Part shown: positions 1-8,218 of the stretch, piece after piece
Layout: each line of letters opens with the position of its first letter
Numbering within the stretch: the first letter of the stretch is position 1
NCBI GenBank assembly: GCA_028293625.1
Contig: JAQGOL010000022.1
Span: forward strand, 1 to 64,000
Direction of reading: 5' to 3'
Source: Chthoniobacteraceae bacterium
Lineage (GTDB): Bacteria; Verrucomicrobiota; Verrucomicrobiia; Chthoniobacterales; Chthoniobacteraceae
DNA: 64,000 bases
Translations under genes and position numbers: made by a program
Notes under the pieces: model-generated
The model's input: only the letters and a program-made list of their open reading frames with translations
The model's database searches: none
Told to the model about the DNA's origin: nothing

Positions 1-779
1 GCGGACAACAACCCGGCGGACAGCAACCCGGCGGACAACAACCCGACGGACAGCAACCCGGCGGACAGCAACCCGGCGGACAGCAACCCGGCGGACAGCA
101 ACCCGGCGGACAGCAACCCGGCAGCCAGCAACCCGGCAGCCAGCAACCCGGCAGCCAGCAACCCGGCGGACAGCAACCCGGCGGACAGCAACCCGGCGGA
201 CAGCAGCCTGGCGGCCAGCAACCCGGCGGACAACAGCCTGGCGGTCAACAGCCCGGCGGCCAGCAACCGAGCGGTCAACAGCCCGGCGGCCAGCAACCGA
301 GCGGTCAACAACCTGGCGGTCAGCAGCCTGCCGGCCAGCAACCCGGTCAAGGTTCCGGGCCCCGGCTCGCAAACGGTCCGCGTCAATCGGCAAAGGACGG
401 CGGTGGATTCCGTGGAGGCGCCGTTGACGCAGAGCAGACCGGACCTATCACAGGAGAAAATTTTGCCGAATGGTCGGACCGCCTTCGCAACGTCGAAGAG
501 ATGATCGACGATCCCAAGCTTCGCACCGAAGCGGCGCGCATCCGGGAAGCCGCCAAAGGACTGCGTGTCGAAGTAAAGCAGCATAGTTTGGCGCCCAATT
601 GGGATCTCGTGCAATCCAAGGTGAGCGCGCCGCTTGCCGAGCTGCGCAACCGCTTGACCGAAGAACTCGCCCGGCGCGAATCCAAAGAAAATCTTGTGCC
701 AATTGACCGCGATCCGGTCCCTGGAAAATACGCGGAGCGGGTCCGGCTCTATTACGAGGAATTGGGACGCAGCCGATGA
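1..779 (+). CDS. C-terminal part of a Gln/Gly-rich DUF4175-like protein (5' truncated)
   Basis: The frame is open from base 3 to the TGA at 777-779, so the start lies outside the window. The visible part begins with about 115 residues of GGQQP-type pentapeptide repeats. It continues through a Gly-rich linker and ends in a helical domain (WSDRLRNVEEM..., closing with PVPGKYAERVRLYYEELG). That closing motif is typical of the large membrane proteins encoded between MoxR/DUF58 and VWA genes in Planctomycetota and Verrucomicrobiota, often labelled DUF4175. The stop overlaps the next start as ATGA, which points to translational coupling with the VWA gene. The family is assigned by tail motif and neighbour only. 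The role is probably in the cell envelope but is unknown. Confidence 0.7.
   Translation, partial: GQQPGGQQPGGQQPDGQQPGGQQPGGQQPGGQQPGGQQPGSQQPGSQQPGSQQPGGQQPGGQQPGGQQPGGQQPGGQQPGGQQPGGQQPSGQQPGGQQPSGQQPGGQQPAGQQPGQGSGPRLANGPRQSAKDGGGFRGGAVDAEQTGPITGENFAEWSDRLRNVEEMIDDPKLRTEAARIREAAKGLRVEVKQHSLAPNWDLVQSKVSAPLAELRNRLTEELARRESKENLVPIDRDPVPGKYAERVRLYYEELGRSR
3..347 (+). repeat. 15-bp in-frame tandem repeat encoding GGQQP units
   Basis: About 23 head-to-tail copies of a 15-bp unit (consensus GGCGGACAGCAACCC in frame) encode Gly-Gly-Gln-Gln-Pro. Some units carry Ser or Ala in place of one Gly. The first half is nearly identical at DNA level, including three consecutive GSQQP units around 121-165. 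The second half diverges at third positions (caa/cag, ccc/ccg/cct), so the older copies lie downstream. The unit length is a multiple of 3 and keeps the frame when copy number changes. The tract is probably length-variable. Confidence 0.9.
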
Positions 780-3145
780 TGATGTTTCTAGCGGACTCGA
801 TTTTTCTGGCCGGACGCGATTGGCTTTGGCCGGCAACCGGCGCATTTGCCATTGCACTCGGATTCATCATTTGGGGCGCCGTGCGGACCGCGGCGCCGCC
901 GATGCTGAAACTTGGCGGCGCGCTTTTAAAACTGCTCGGCATGACGGCCTTGCTGATCTGTTTGCTTGAACCGATGTGGAGCGGCCAACGCGCCAAGCCC
1001 GGCGCAAACCTCATCGCCATTGTCGCCGACAACAGTCTCAGCATGAAATTGCGCGGACGCGGCGATCAGGAAATGCGAGGTGACGCGCTATGCCGGGTCG
1101 TGACTGGAAGCGACAATCTTTGGCGCGCGCAATTGGCGGAGCACTTTGAAGTTCGCAATTACCTGGTCGATTCGCGGCTTCAGACGACACCCGATTTTCG
1201 CGACCTGACCTTTGAAGGAACCACATCGGCCATTGGCGGCGCCCTCAGCACACTGGTTGAACGGTATTACGGCCAGCCGCTTGGCGGCATCGTCTTGCTC
1301 ACCGACGGCATCGCGTCGGATCTCGACGGAGTGGAGCTGCAGGGATTGCCGCCCGTTTATCCGGTGGTATTCGGAGGCGATCAACCGCCGCGCGATCTGG
1401 CAATCGGGCGCGTGACGGTGACGCAAAGCGCCTTTGAAGACGCCCCGGTCACCGTCCAGGCTGAAGTCACGGCCATTGGTGCCGCGGGCGAGGAAGTCGT
1501 CGGGAAACTTTTTCCAATTGAACCAGGCAAACCTGATTCGGAACAAAAGCCGGTTGGTGAAGAAACCGTCACCATCCCGGCCGCGGATGAAAAGGTAGTG
1601 TTCCGCTTTCAACTGCGTCCGGAAAAAAGCGGCGTCCTTTTTTACCGGCTCAGAATTGCGAGCAAAAAGGAGTGGGACGAAAAACTCGAAGCGACCACCG
1701 AAGCGACCCTTTCCAATAATGAAACGACCGTGACAGTCGATCGGGGAGCTGGCCCGTACCGGTTGCTTTACGTGAGTGGCCGGCCCAATTGGGAATACAA
1801 GTTTCTGCATCGGGCCGTGCAGGGCGATGATCAAACCCAGCTTGCCGGTCTGATCCGGATTGCAAAAAGGGAGCCGAAATTCGAGTTCCGAGGCCGCGCG
1901 GGGGAAGCGAGCAACCCGCTCTTTCGCGGGTTTGGCGATCAGTCAAAGGAAGCCACCGAGAGCTACGATAAGCCGGTGCTCGTGCGGCTTAATACGGAGG
2001 ATGAGTTTGAATTGCGCGACGGTTTTCCCAAGACAGCCGAGGAACTTTTCAAATATCGCGCGGTCATTCTCGACGATCTCGAGGCGGAGTTTTTCACCGC
2101 TGAACAGATGAGCCTTTTGCAAAAATTTGTGAGCGAACGCGGCGGCGGCCTGATGATGCTCGGAGGCGCCGAATCGTTCACGAACGGAAAATTCGCGCGC
2201 ACGGCCATCGGCGACATGCTGCCGGTTTACGTCGACAAAGAAATCGAGGTGCTTAGCAACCCGGCGTTAAGGCTTAATTTTACCCGGGAAGGGTTGCTTG
2301 AACCGTGGGCGCGTCTCCGCCCCAATGAAGCCGAGGAACGGCGCCGTCTCGCGGAGCTGCCAACGTTTGAAATTCTCAACCGGGTGCGTGAAACAAAACC
2401 CGCGGCAATGGTCGTTGCGACCGTCGAAGACGCCGGGATCATTTACCCTGCCCTCGTGACCCAGCGTTATGGCCGGGGCCGGACAGCCGCGCTCTTGATC
2501 GGCGATTTGTGGCACGCCGGACTTGGCAATGAAGCGCTTCAAAAAGATCTGGGAAAGGAATGGCGCCAAATGGTGCGCTGGCTCGTGGCCGATGTCCCGA
2601 CCCAGGTCGATCTCCGCGTTGAGCCCCAGGCCGGATCGACGCGGATTCAAGTGCGCGCTCGTGACAAAAAATTTCAAGCCCTTGATAATGCCGTGGTTTC
2701 ATTAAAAATCTCACGCGCCGGCGCGGCTCCCGATGCTTTGCCACTGACGCTCAACGCCGAGGCGTCCACGAGCGAACCGGGACTTTACGAAGCTTTCTAT
2801 ATTCCTCGCGAAAGCGGCGGCTATCGGGTCGATGCAAGCGTTGCCGATGAAAGCGGGAGCGCGACCGGGTCCGCGGCCGCCGGATGGAGCACCAATCTGC
2901 CCGCCGCTGAATTTCGCGATTTAAAACCAAACCGTCCGCTGATGGAACATCTCGCAAGCAAAAGCGGTGGCCGGCTGCTTAAGCCCGATGAACTCGCCGC
3001 CCTTGTGCGTGAGCTTCCTTCCAAACCGGCAGCCATTAATGAAACATGGACCCGCCCGCTTTGGCACACCCCATGGATGTTCCTCTTTGCGCTGGCATGT
3101 TTTGTTGGCGAATGGGGACTCAGACGATCGAAAGGACTCGCTTGA
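776..3145 (+). CDS. Membrane-anchored VWA / glutamine-amidotransferase-like protein
   Basis: This 789-residue protein has two N-terminal membrane segments (about 20-38 and 48-66), then a VWA-type domain with a MIDAS-like DNSLS motif at residues 85-89 and a later LLTDG strand. A central region follows, starting near LLYVSGRPNWEYKF. A class I amidotransferase-like fold contains RGGGLMMLGG and has no obvious catalytic Cys. A C-terminal membrane helix lies at about 766-782. The start overlaps the previous stop by 4 bp. Such proteins sit in moxR-DUF58-BatA operons and are thought to act in envelope chaperoning or metal-dependent assembly. The substrate is unknown. Domain type is fairly secure; function is not. 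Confidence 0.8.
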   Translation: MMMFLADSIFLAGRDWLWPATGAFAIALGFIIWGAVRTAAPPMLKLGGALLKLLGMTALLICLLEPMWSGQRAKPGANLIAIVADNSLSMKLRGRGDQEMRGDALCRVVTGSDNLWRAQLAEHFEVRNYLVDSRLQTTPDFRDLTFEGTTSAIGGALSTLVERYYGQPLGGIVLLTDGIASDLDGVELQGLPPVYPVVFGGDQPPRDLAIGRVTVTQSAFEDAPVTVQAEVTAIGAAGEEVVGKLFPIEPGKPDSEQKPVGEETVTIPAADEKVVFRFQLRPEKSGVLFYRLRIASKKEWDEKLEATTEATLSNNETTVTVDRGAGPYRLLYVSGRPNWEYKFLHRAVQGDDQTQLAGLIRIAKREPKFEFRGRAGEASNPLFRGFGDQSKEATESYDKPVLVRLNTEDEFELRDGFPKTAEELFKYRAVILDDLEAEFFTAEQMSLLQKFVSERGGGLMMLGGAESFTNGKFARTAIGDMLPVYVDKEIEVLSNPALRLNFTREGLLEPWARLRPNEAEERRRLAELPTFEILNRVRETKPAAMVVATVEDAGIIYPALVTQRYGRGRTAALLIGDLWHAGLGNEALQKDLGKEWRQMVRWLVADVPTQVDLRVEPQAGSTRIQVRARDKKFQALDNAVVSLKISRAGAAPDALPLTLNAEASTSEPGLYEAFYIPRESGGYRVDASVADESGSATGSAAAGWSTNLPAAEFRDLKPNRPLMEHLASKSGGRLLKPDELAALVRELPSKPAAINETWTRPLWHTPWMFLFALACFVGEWGLRRSKGLA

Positions 3146-4101
3146 ACTTCAGACTGCTTGCCGCAACACTCTTCGCGATCTCACCGCTTGCCGGTTTTGC
3201 TCAGACCGCTTCGTCCATCCTCATTCTCGGTGCTGGTGGGCAGGACCAATATGCCAGCTCTTTTAAAGCGTGGGGCGCGGATTGGGAAAAAGCCTGCGCT
3301 GCGGGCGACGTGACCCTCGCCAAAGCCGGCGGCGATTTGGATAAAAACGGCCTCGAAACCTTGCGCAGCCTCCTGGAAACCGAGCCCAAAGAGACACCCC
3401 TGCCGCTTTGGCTTCTCCTCCTCGGTCACGGCACTTCCGATGGGAAGGAAGGCAAGTTCAACCTTTCTGGAAATGATCTCGCCGCTTCCGAACTTGCCGC
3501 CCTCTTAAAGCCATTCCATCGCCCACTGATCGTCGTCTGCGGATTCTCGGCCAGCGGCGCTTTTTTAAAACCGCTTGCCGGGCCGGATCGGGTGATCATT
3601 TCAGCAACGAAAAGCGGTTCTGAAAACAATTTCTCACGCTTTGGCGGTTACTTTTGCGAGGCAATCGCTGATCCGCTCGCCGATTTTGACAAAGATGGCC
3701 AGACTTCCGTCCTTGAAGCATGGCTCTTTGCCGCCCAGCAGACCGCCGATTTTTATAAAAACGAAGGCCGCCTTGCGACTGAACATTCACTCCTTGAAGA
3801 CAATGGCGACGGGCTCGGCACGCCGCCCGATTGGTTTAAAGGCATTCGAGCCGTAAAGAAAACAAAGGGCGACCGGGCATTGGACGGTCTGCGAGCCCAT
3901 CAGATTCATCTGACGGCAAGTCCGGCCGAGCGTCTTCTTTCCCCGGCGATCAAGGCCGAACGCGACGCGCTGGAGCAGGAGCTGGCTCGCATGCGCGAAG
4001 GCAAGAGCGGCATGGCGGAGGAAGAGTATTACGCAAAACTCCAACCGCTCCTGCTCCAGCTGGCGGCGCTCTATCACAACGCCGGGCTAAAAGCTCGTTA
4101 G
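3142..4101 (+). CDS. Secreted caspase-like (clan CD) protein with degenerate active site
   Basis: A TTG start at 3142 overlaps the upstream TGA (TTGA) and follows AAGGA. It gives a clean Sec signal peptide ending near GFAQ, whereas ATG starts further upstream lie inside the VWA gene and give none. The 319-residue product has clan-CD features: a hydrophobic strand, then LLGHGT with the usual catalytic His (His96), then IVVCGFSASGAF where the nucleophile is expected. The residue two before SG, normally Cys, is Ser136; a Cys lies three residues earlier (Cys133). A DFDKDGQTS segment looks like an acidic calcium-type loop. It is the last gene of the VWA operon. Whether it is a protease or an inactive homologue is open. 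Confidence 0.6.
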   Translation: MNFRLLAATLFAISPLAGFAQTASSILILGAGGQDQYASSFKAWGADWEKACAAGDVTLAKAGGDLDKNGLETLRSLLETEPKETPLPLWLLLLGHGTSDGKEGKFNLSGNDLAASELAALLKPFHRPLIVVCGFSASGAFLKPLAGPDRVIISATKSGSENNFSRFGGYFCEAIADPLADFDKDGQTSVLEAWLFAAQQTADFYKNEGRLATEHSLLEDNGDGLGTPPDWFKGIRAVKKTKGDRALDGLRAHQIHLTASPAERLLSPAIKAERDALEQELARMREGKSGMAEEEYYAKLQPLLLQLAALYHNAGLKAR

Positions 4102-4188
4102 CCCGCATTCTCCGCAGCGATTTTCGCGGATCCGACCGATCGCGTGCGTTTGGGGCCTGTTATGAGTTCGCTTTCGCGCAGCTTTGAT

Positions 4189-5241
4189 TCACTGACGCTG
4201 AAACTTCCCCGGGCCGCTCACTTCTTTAACCTCGATCGTGTGAAATACGGTTTTTGAAGCTCCCGTTGCCAGGCCCAGCAGGTTTTTGTCGCGTAACGCC
4301 CAGAAAGGTTCCGAAGCCGCATCACTGTAATCCGTCGCCCACTTCGTTATCACCTTCCCATCAAGCAGAGCTTCCACGCCGTTTTTCCGCACACGCACCA
4401 AAGATGTGTAACGATGGTTGTCTTTGATTCCGGGTGGCTTCTGGACGGTGGTCTTGTTCGCCCCGGTGCCGGTCCCTTTCAGATAATGAAAAGTGAAAGA
4501 ACCGCTCGCACCCATTACCCAGATAAACGGAGTTCCGGACTCGGAAAGAATCTGGATAACGCAGTTGCTCCCCGTCTTGGTGAAGGTTGTCCGGTAATCG
4601 TATTCCTGCGGCGGCTGGTAAGGAATTTCGATCCGCTCCTCGCCGCTCCCGGATGATATCAGCGTGCCTTTCTCCAAGATCCATTTTCCGGCGACCGTAT
4701 CTTTTGCAGGATCAATCAAGGGCATCAGATTGATGAAGCCGGTCGCGGCATCCGGCTGCCGAGCGGCGGTTGCCTCATACTTTTTGATCTCCGCTGATAT
4801 ACGGTTGCTCTCTTCGAGCTGCGCCGACCGCAAACTCACTGTAAGGGCGCCTTTCAGCGCTTTGACATAATCCTGGGTGGCACGCTGCGCCGTCGACGAG
4901 AAACGGGCCTGCGCGGCTTTTCCATGACCCGACACCAGCGTCTCCGCGATGTTCTCGCCCTGGCTATCGACAATTCGCGAGATGCGATTTGCCTCCTCAA
5001 GCTGGCCTGCCTGCATGCTTTCTTTAAGCGCCGCCCTGAGATCGATAACCATCTGTTTTTTCGCCTGATCGACTACGAGCTGGTAACGTCCTTGAGCGGC
5101 GACCGCGGCCGCGGAGGTGAGTTTTATCTCGTCCGGTGTTTCCCCGAAAGCGCCGCCACTCAGGCAAAACGCGGTGCTGAAAAATATGAGCGCGCAAAGG
5201 GCAGCGGAGCTGACAGTAAGAGAAAAGCGGTTGCGGTCCAT
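4189..5241 (-). CDS. Secreted protein with coiled region and LamG/DUF1080-like C-terminal domain
   Basis: The ATG at 5241 gives MDRNRFSLTVSS followed by a hydrophobic signal peptide core. A GTG 63 bases upstream is possible but would bury the signal. Residues of about 35-170 are helical and hold two similar segments (QAGQLEEANRI and RSAQLEESNRI), an internal duplication. The C-terminal half resembles concanavalin-like beta-sandwich domains of the 3-keto-disaccharide hydrolase type (YDYRTTFTKTG, then VRKNGVEALLDG). No catalytic residues were recognised. It is convergent with the VWA operon. A run of seven C's lies just upstream of the ATG and no Shine-Dalgarno is visible. A sugar-binding or surface role is a guess. 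Confidence 0.65.
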   Translation of the reverse strand: MDRNRFSLTVSSAALCALIFFSTAFCLSGGAFGETPDEIKLTSAAAVAAQGRYQLVVDQAKKQMVIDLRAALKESMQAGQLEEANRISRIVDSQGENIAETLVSGHGKAAQARFSSTAQRATQDYVKALKGALTVSLRSAQLEESNRISAEIKKYEATAARQPDAATGFINLMPLIDPAKDTVAGKWILEKGTLISSGSGEERIEIPYQPPQEYDYRTTFTKTGSNCVIQILSESGTPFIWVMGASGSFTFHYLKGTGTGANKTTVQKPPGIKDNHRYTSLVRVRKNGVEALLDGKVITKWATDYSDAASEPFWALRDKNLLGLATGASKTVFHTIEVKEVSGPGKFQRQ

Positions 5242-5546
5242 TGGGGGGGTACGGTTTGAGGTTCTTGTCACATCATCAGAAAGGCGGAAGCCCTTTCGGA
5301 GCACGGCTGAATAAGCTCCATTATCGAAGGGAGGCCAGGCGAATGTCTTTTCGTTTCCTGTTTCACCTGAACGGCCCCCGCGGCAGTGTGTTACGCAAGG
5401 TGACTACCTCTTATTAACCAAGCTGCGGCCGGTCAAGGTGTAAAAATATGTGCCGAGCAAGCATGCATCTCAAACGTCGCCCAGGAGAAAGCAGCTCCTT
5501 CTTCTTCGCCTCTAAAAACCGGCTCTTCGAGTGGCAATAAACAAAC
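5242..5546. other. Gap without a recognisable gene
   Basis: This stretch lies upstream of the minus-strand secreted-protein gene and downstream of the minus-strand membrane protein. I see no convincing reading frame, RNA gene or strong hairpin. It probably contains the promoter of the gene ending at 4189. Confidence 0.5.
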
Positions 5547-6164
5547 TCATCGAGCATGGACCTGCGTGATTACGTGGCTCCACTCATAATTTCCCCGGGG
5601 CGCAGGGAGGCTTGCGAAGGTGACATCCTCACTGATCCCCCTCACCTGTCCCGGCGGCACGGTCACCTGAACGCTGGCGGTCTCTTCACCAACGACGTCG
5701 GCCGAGTCGGATCCGATCCGATCAATCATTTTGAGGCTGAGTGAAAAGGAGCCGAGGGTGTGTGCCGAAGAGAGGTTCTGAACGCGCGCGGTAACATGGT
5801 AAGTCCCGTCTCTTGAAGAGCGCTTGGCCTCGAGATTCTCAAGTTTAACTTCTTCGAGCCCAATTCGGGACTCGGAGAGAGCTACCTCTTTATGGGATGA
5901 AATCGTGCGGAGAGAGGCAGCAATCCCCAGGGCGACTAAAACGACAAGGCACGCTGCAATGCCAACTTTCCGGCCGGGGAACTTTTGAACCGGGTGCGCC
6001 GGGTCCGCGGCATCGTCGGACATGCCGGGCGGTAGTTCGGACCAGACTGCATATTTCGGCAGGTTCCGCGCTTGTGAAGGAAGAGGAGGTAAATGGCGAA
6101 ACGCTTCGTTGATTTTGGTAAAGGCCTCTTCTTGGATATGCATCGGTAGGGGTGGTGAACGCAT
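5547..6164 (-). CDS. Single-pass membrane protein of unknown function
   Basis: The 205-residue product starts with a proline-rich cytoplasmic stretch of about 65 residues. A single membrane helix follows (VGIAACLVVLVALGIAASL, about 67-85). The external domain of about 115 residues is predicted beta-rich and contains YHVTARVQNLSSAHTLGSF. The outside domain looks like the FxLYD or DUF3426 type seen in bacterial zinc-ribbon and membrane proteins, but the match is loose. A second ATG seven codons in is possible, and neither start has a clear Shine-Dalgarno. It stands alone between two gaps. Function is unknown. Confidence 0.55.
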   Translation of the reverse strand: MRSPPLPMHIQEEAFTKINEAFRHLPPLPSQARNLPKYAVWSELPPGMSDDAADPAHPVQKFPGRKVGIAACLVVLVALGIAASLRTISSHKEVALSESRIGLEEVKLENLEAKRSSRDGTYHVTARVQNLSSAHTLGSFSLSLKMIDRIGSDSADVVGEETASVQVTVPPGQVRGISEDVTFASLPAPRGNYEWSHVITQVHAR

Positions 6165-6540
6165 GAATATAGCAGGTTATATACCACTAATGCGTTCCTC
6201 CAAATGAGTGCGGATTCACTCGGCTGGATTTATTATTACATCGCGATAACCGTGTTGCATTTAGGTGAACTTAATATCCATGGGAACTAACCACAGTTCC
6301 CTTTGCAGTTAGCGAGTCGATCCTTCCTTTCCATGCTCCGCCAGAACAACAAGGTGAACCGCTCCAGGCGCCGCATTAATTGCCTGCCAGGTTTAAGCCT
6401 CTTTGCCACAGCTTTGGTCAGCCGGCTTCACCTATACTCCTTTCGAAAATGTAATGCTTACATACCCCCAAGGACGTTGTATTCCTTCTATTGCGCATGT
6501 AACGTCGAATTGGTTGTCTATGTAGTGTTCAGGGGAACAC

Positions 6541-6574
6541 GGCCGGCGCCGGGATCCTGCTCCCGGCGCCGGCC
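6541..6574. repeat. Perfect 14-bp GC-rich inverted repeat
   Basis: GGCCGGCGCCGGGA (6541-6554) and its exact reverse complement (6561-6574) are separated by six bases. The plus-strand 3' side continues as TATTTATT. The stem is unusually strong. It could be an intrinsic terminator with a weak U-tract, a protein-binding palindrome, or a remnant of a mobile repeat. No gene ends directly upstream on either strand, which argues against a simple terminator. Confidence 0.75.
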
Positions 6575-6786
6575 TATTTATTCCGTGGCGCATCGGCATC
6601 GTTCTCTTCCCGCTTGTTCACCTCCTTATCTCTCAGCGGAATGCTGCAACTGCCGGGCGATCATTCCAGGGTCCTTAACCTGACAGGTTCGAGCAGATCA
6701 GCAGGTTGACCGAACGCCGTGTATTAAGCCCGGATACTCTCTTCTTCGGCCTGTCGCTTGTGTTCATCGGCAGTTCAGGCCTTGTC

Positions 6787-7119
6787 CTATCTGACCGGGA
6801 AAAGCGGACCTATAAGCGTCACGATGAGAAATAAATTGCGGCTGCTGTCGAAGACAACAAGAAGGCCATCCCTGGTATCTGGAATAGCGTAAGCAGTGCT
6901 GTGGGACTCGACGCCGTTGCCGGTGGAAAGATCTGTAAGATCAACGCGATTGGAATGACTCGCGAGCCGCTTCACACCTTCGTGCCAAAGGAAGTCAAAA
7001 ATGGAGTCATTCTGTAAGCGATACTCTGTACGGTAGATTGTGCCGAGTTTGCTTGAATGAAGGACAACCACCCGTGCATGGCATTTTATAATGCGACGAA
7101 GTATCAGCGAGCCGGGCAA
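6787..7119 (-). CDS. Doubtful small ORF, possible gene remnant
   Basis: The frame encodes 110 residues with balanced, protein-like composition in its middle (for example DSIFDFLWHEGVKRLASHSN). It begins right after an in-frame stop, has only a TTG start and lacks a Shine-Dalgarno site. It may be the end of a decayed gene. I cannot assign a family, and it may not be coding at all. Confidence 0.22.
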   Translation of the reverse strand: MPGSLILRRIIKCHARVVVLHSSKLGTIYRTEYRLQNDSIFDFLWHEGVKRLASHSNRVDLTDLSTGNGVESHSTAYAIPDTRDGLLVVFDSSRNLFLIVTLIGPLFPVR

Positions 7120-7242
7120 GTATTAGGAAACGCTAATACAAGAAAGAGCGTGTCGGGCACTCGATGCTTTGCAGCTCCCGCGCTTCCATCAATCGACCGG
7201 CAATCCTTTACCAGCGGGCTTTTTTCCCGAAGTGGAAAAAAG

Positions 7243-7323
7243 TGCTCGGAGCGGGACTTGAACCCGCACGGCTTTCGCCATACGCCCCTCAAACGTACGT
7301 GTCTGCCATTCCACCACCCGAGC
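7243..7323 (-). tRNA. tRNA-Leu (anticodon GAG)
   Basis: Reading the minus strand, the acceptor GCTCGGG pairs with TCCGAGC, with discriminator A and no encoded CCA. The D arm contains GTGGAATGGCAGAC. The anticodon stem TACGT/GCGTA encloses loop TTGAGGG, giving anticodon GAG. A long variable arm and the T arm with GGTTCAAGTCC complete a class II tRNA. It decodes CUC/CUU. Directly downstream is TTTTTTCC, a six-base loop and GGAAAAAA (7241-7220), a small hairpin that may help end the transcript. Confidence 0.95.
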
Positions 7324-7428
7324 TTTTTTGGGAGGCGCGAACCTTACCAACCCACCGGATTCGTGCAAGACATACTTTCATCTTTTTCGTCCTTTTTTTC
7401 GAATCCGTTGTGACGGGCCTGGCGCGGA

Positions 7429-7914
7429 CTAATCGAGCTCGCGCAGGAAGCACTCAAGGAGGAACCCGTAGAAATCCATTTGAAAAAGGGCAAGCGCCCG
7501 GCTGCTTCCATCAGCGGGAAACATGCGAAGGATTTCGTCTTCCTGAAAATCGTGCCGGGCAGCAAGCGAAAGCCGCGCCTGGGTGAGTGTGTGGATCCAC
7601 GCTTCGAGGTGATTCACCGGAATCTCAAGGGTGACATCCTCCTCATCGGCGTCCTCGGCGGGGAATGCAAAGAGATCGTTTTCGACAACTTCCACAGCCG
7701 ATTGAAAGATCTGTCGGAGCTCAGGCTGCACATAATCGTGCCAGTCCATCTCAAACTCCGCTTCCTTGCCGCCCGTGGGCGAGCTGAAAAGCCGGCCATG
7801 CGCCGCCGGATCGTCGCTTTGCGCATTCGGCCCGATCTGGTGCAGCAGCTCGCAACAGAAGACATTCAGCTCTGTGAGCGCGACGGTTTTTTCATTCACG
7901 CGACGGACTTGCAT
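7429..7914 (-). CDS. DUF2017 family protein, ClpS partner gene
   Basis: This acidic, helical protein of about 160 residues contains DWHDYVQPELRQIF and a central EIPVNHLEAWIHTLTQARL segment. The pattern and position directly after clpS match DUF2017, a family best known downstream of clpS in Actinobacteria. The ATG at 7914 is preceded by GGGAGG at the right distance. A TTG six bases upstream would overlap that site and is rejected. Only about a dozen bases separate it from clpS, so the two are probably co-translated. Function is unknown. Linkage suggests a role in substrate delivery to, or control of, ClpS-ClpAP/ClpCP proteolysis. Confidence 0.75.
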   Translation of the reverse strand: MQVRRVNEKTVALTELNVFCCELLHQIGPNAQSDDPAAHGRLFSSPTGGKEAEFEMDWHDYVQPELRQIFQSAVEVVENDLFAFPAEDADEEDVTLEIPVNHLEAWIHTLTQARLSLAARHDFQEDEILRMFPADGSSRALALFQMDFYGFLLECFLRELD

Positions 7915-7926
7915 GTTCAACCTCCC

Positions 7927-8208
7927 TTATTGGCTTCGCTCCAGCGTGGCGAGCAGCAGATGGCTATGGAGATGTTGCACGTAAACCTCCGCGGCCTCCC
8001 GAGCGCCCGTCCAGACGATGGAACGGCCTTTTTGATGCACTTCAAGCATGTGACGCTCCGCGCGTTCCCGGGAAAAGCCGAAGACTTTCTGAAAAACGCG
8101 GGTCACATAACTCATCAGATTTACCGGATCATTGTGCGCGACGACGTTCCAAGGCACATCGAGCGCCTCCTGTAACTTCGTCTCCTCCTCGACGATGGTC
8201 TCCGTCAT
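7927..8208 (-). CDS. clpS: ClpS, adaptor of the Clp protease (N-end rule)
   Basis: The 93-residue protein has the ClpS core. NVVAHNDPVNLMSYV matches the strand bearing the Asn-Asp pair that binds the alpha-amino group of N-degrons. HMLEVHQKGRSIV follows, then the C-terminal helix ending YVQHLHSHLLLATLE. ClpS binds N-terminal Leu/Phe/Trp/Tyr substrates and passes them to ClpA or ClpC in the cytoplasm. The short acidic N-terminal extension is normal and is needed for unfoldase engagement. It lies 10 bases after the secreted-protein gene and just before DUF2017, all on the minus strand. Confidence 0.95.
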   Translation of the reverse strand: MTETIVEEETKLQEALDVPWNVVAHNDPVNLMSYVTRVFQKVFGFSRERAERHMLEVHQKGRSIVWTGAREAAEVYVQHLHSHLLLATLERSQ

Positions 8209-8218
8209 GGCGCACAGT

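Larger units (their letters stand above)
6165..7242. other. About 1.1 kb with no confident gene, next to tRNA-Leu
   Basis: The sequence looks less GC-rich than its neighbours. It holds a perfect 14-bp inverted repeat at 6541-6574, an open stretch at 6679-6834 encoding a hydrophobic helix plus a charged tail but lacking a credible start, and a questionable minus-strand frame at 6787-7119. These look like remnants, not intact genes. A tRNA-Leu gene closes the region, which is a common place for integrated DNA, but no integrase or direct repeat was found. Confidence 0.5.

Noticed and set aside
1-350. Regular short repeats that could suggest a CRISPR array
   Set aside because: The 15-bp units are contiguous with no spacers and translate in one frame into GGQQP, so they are coding repeats.
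6303-6683. Plus-strand ORF of 126 codons in the gene-poor stretch
   Set aside because: Residue composition is unlike a protein (many Arg, Cys, Ser and Tyr in short runs), it spans the perfect palindrome, and there is no Shine-Dalgarno.
6679-6834. Open stretch encoding a hydrophobic helix and a charged tail (SDREKRTYKRHDEK)
   Set aside because: It is bounded by a stop just upstream and has only a TTG with no ribosome site, so at best it is a gene remnant.
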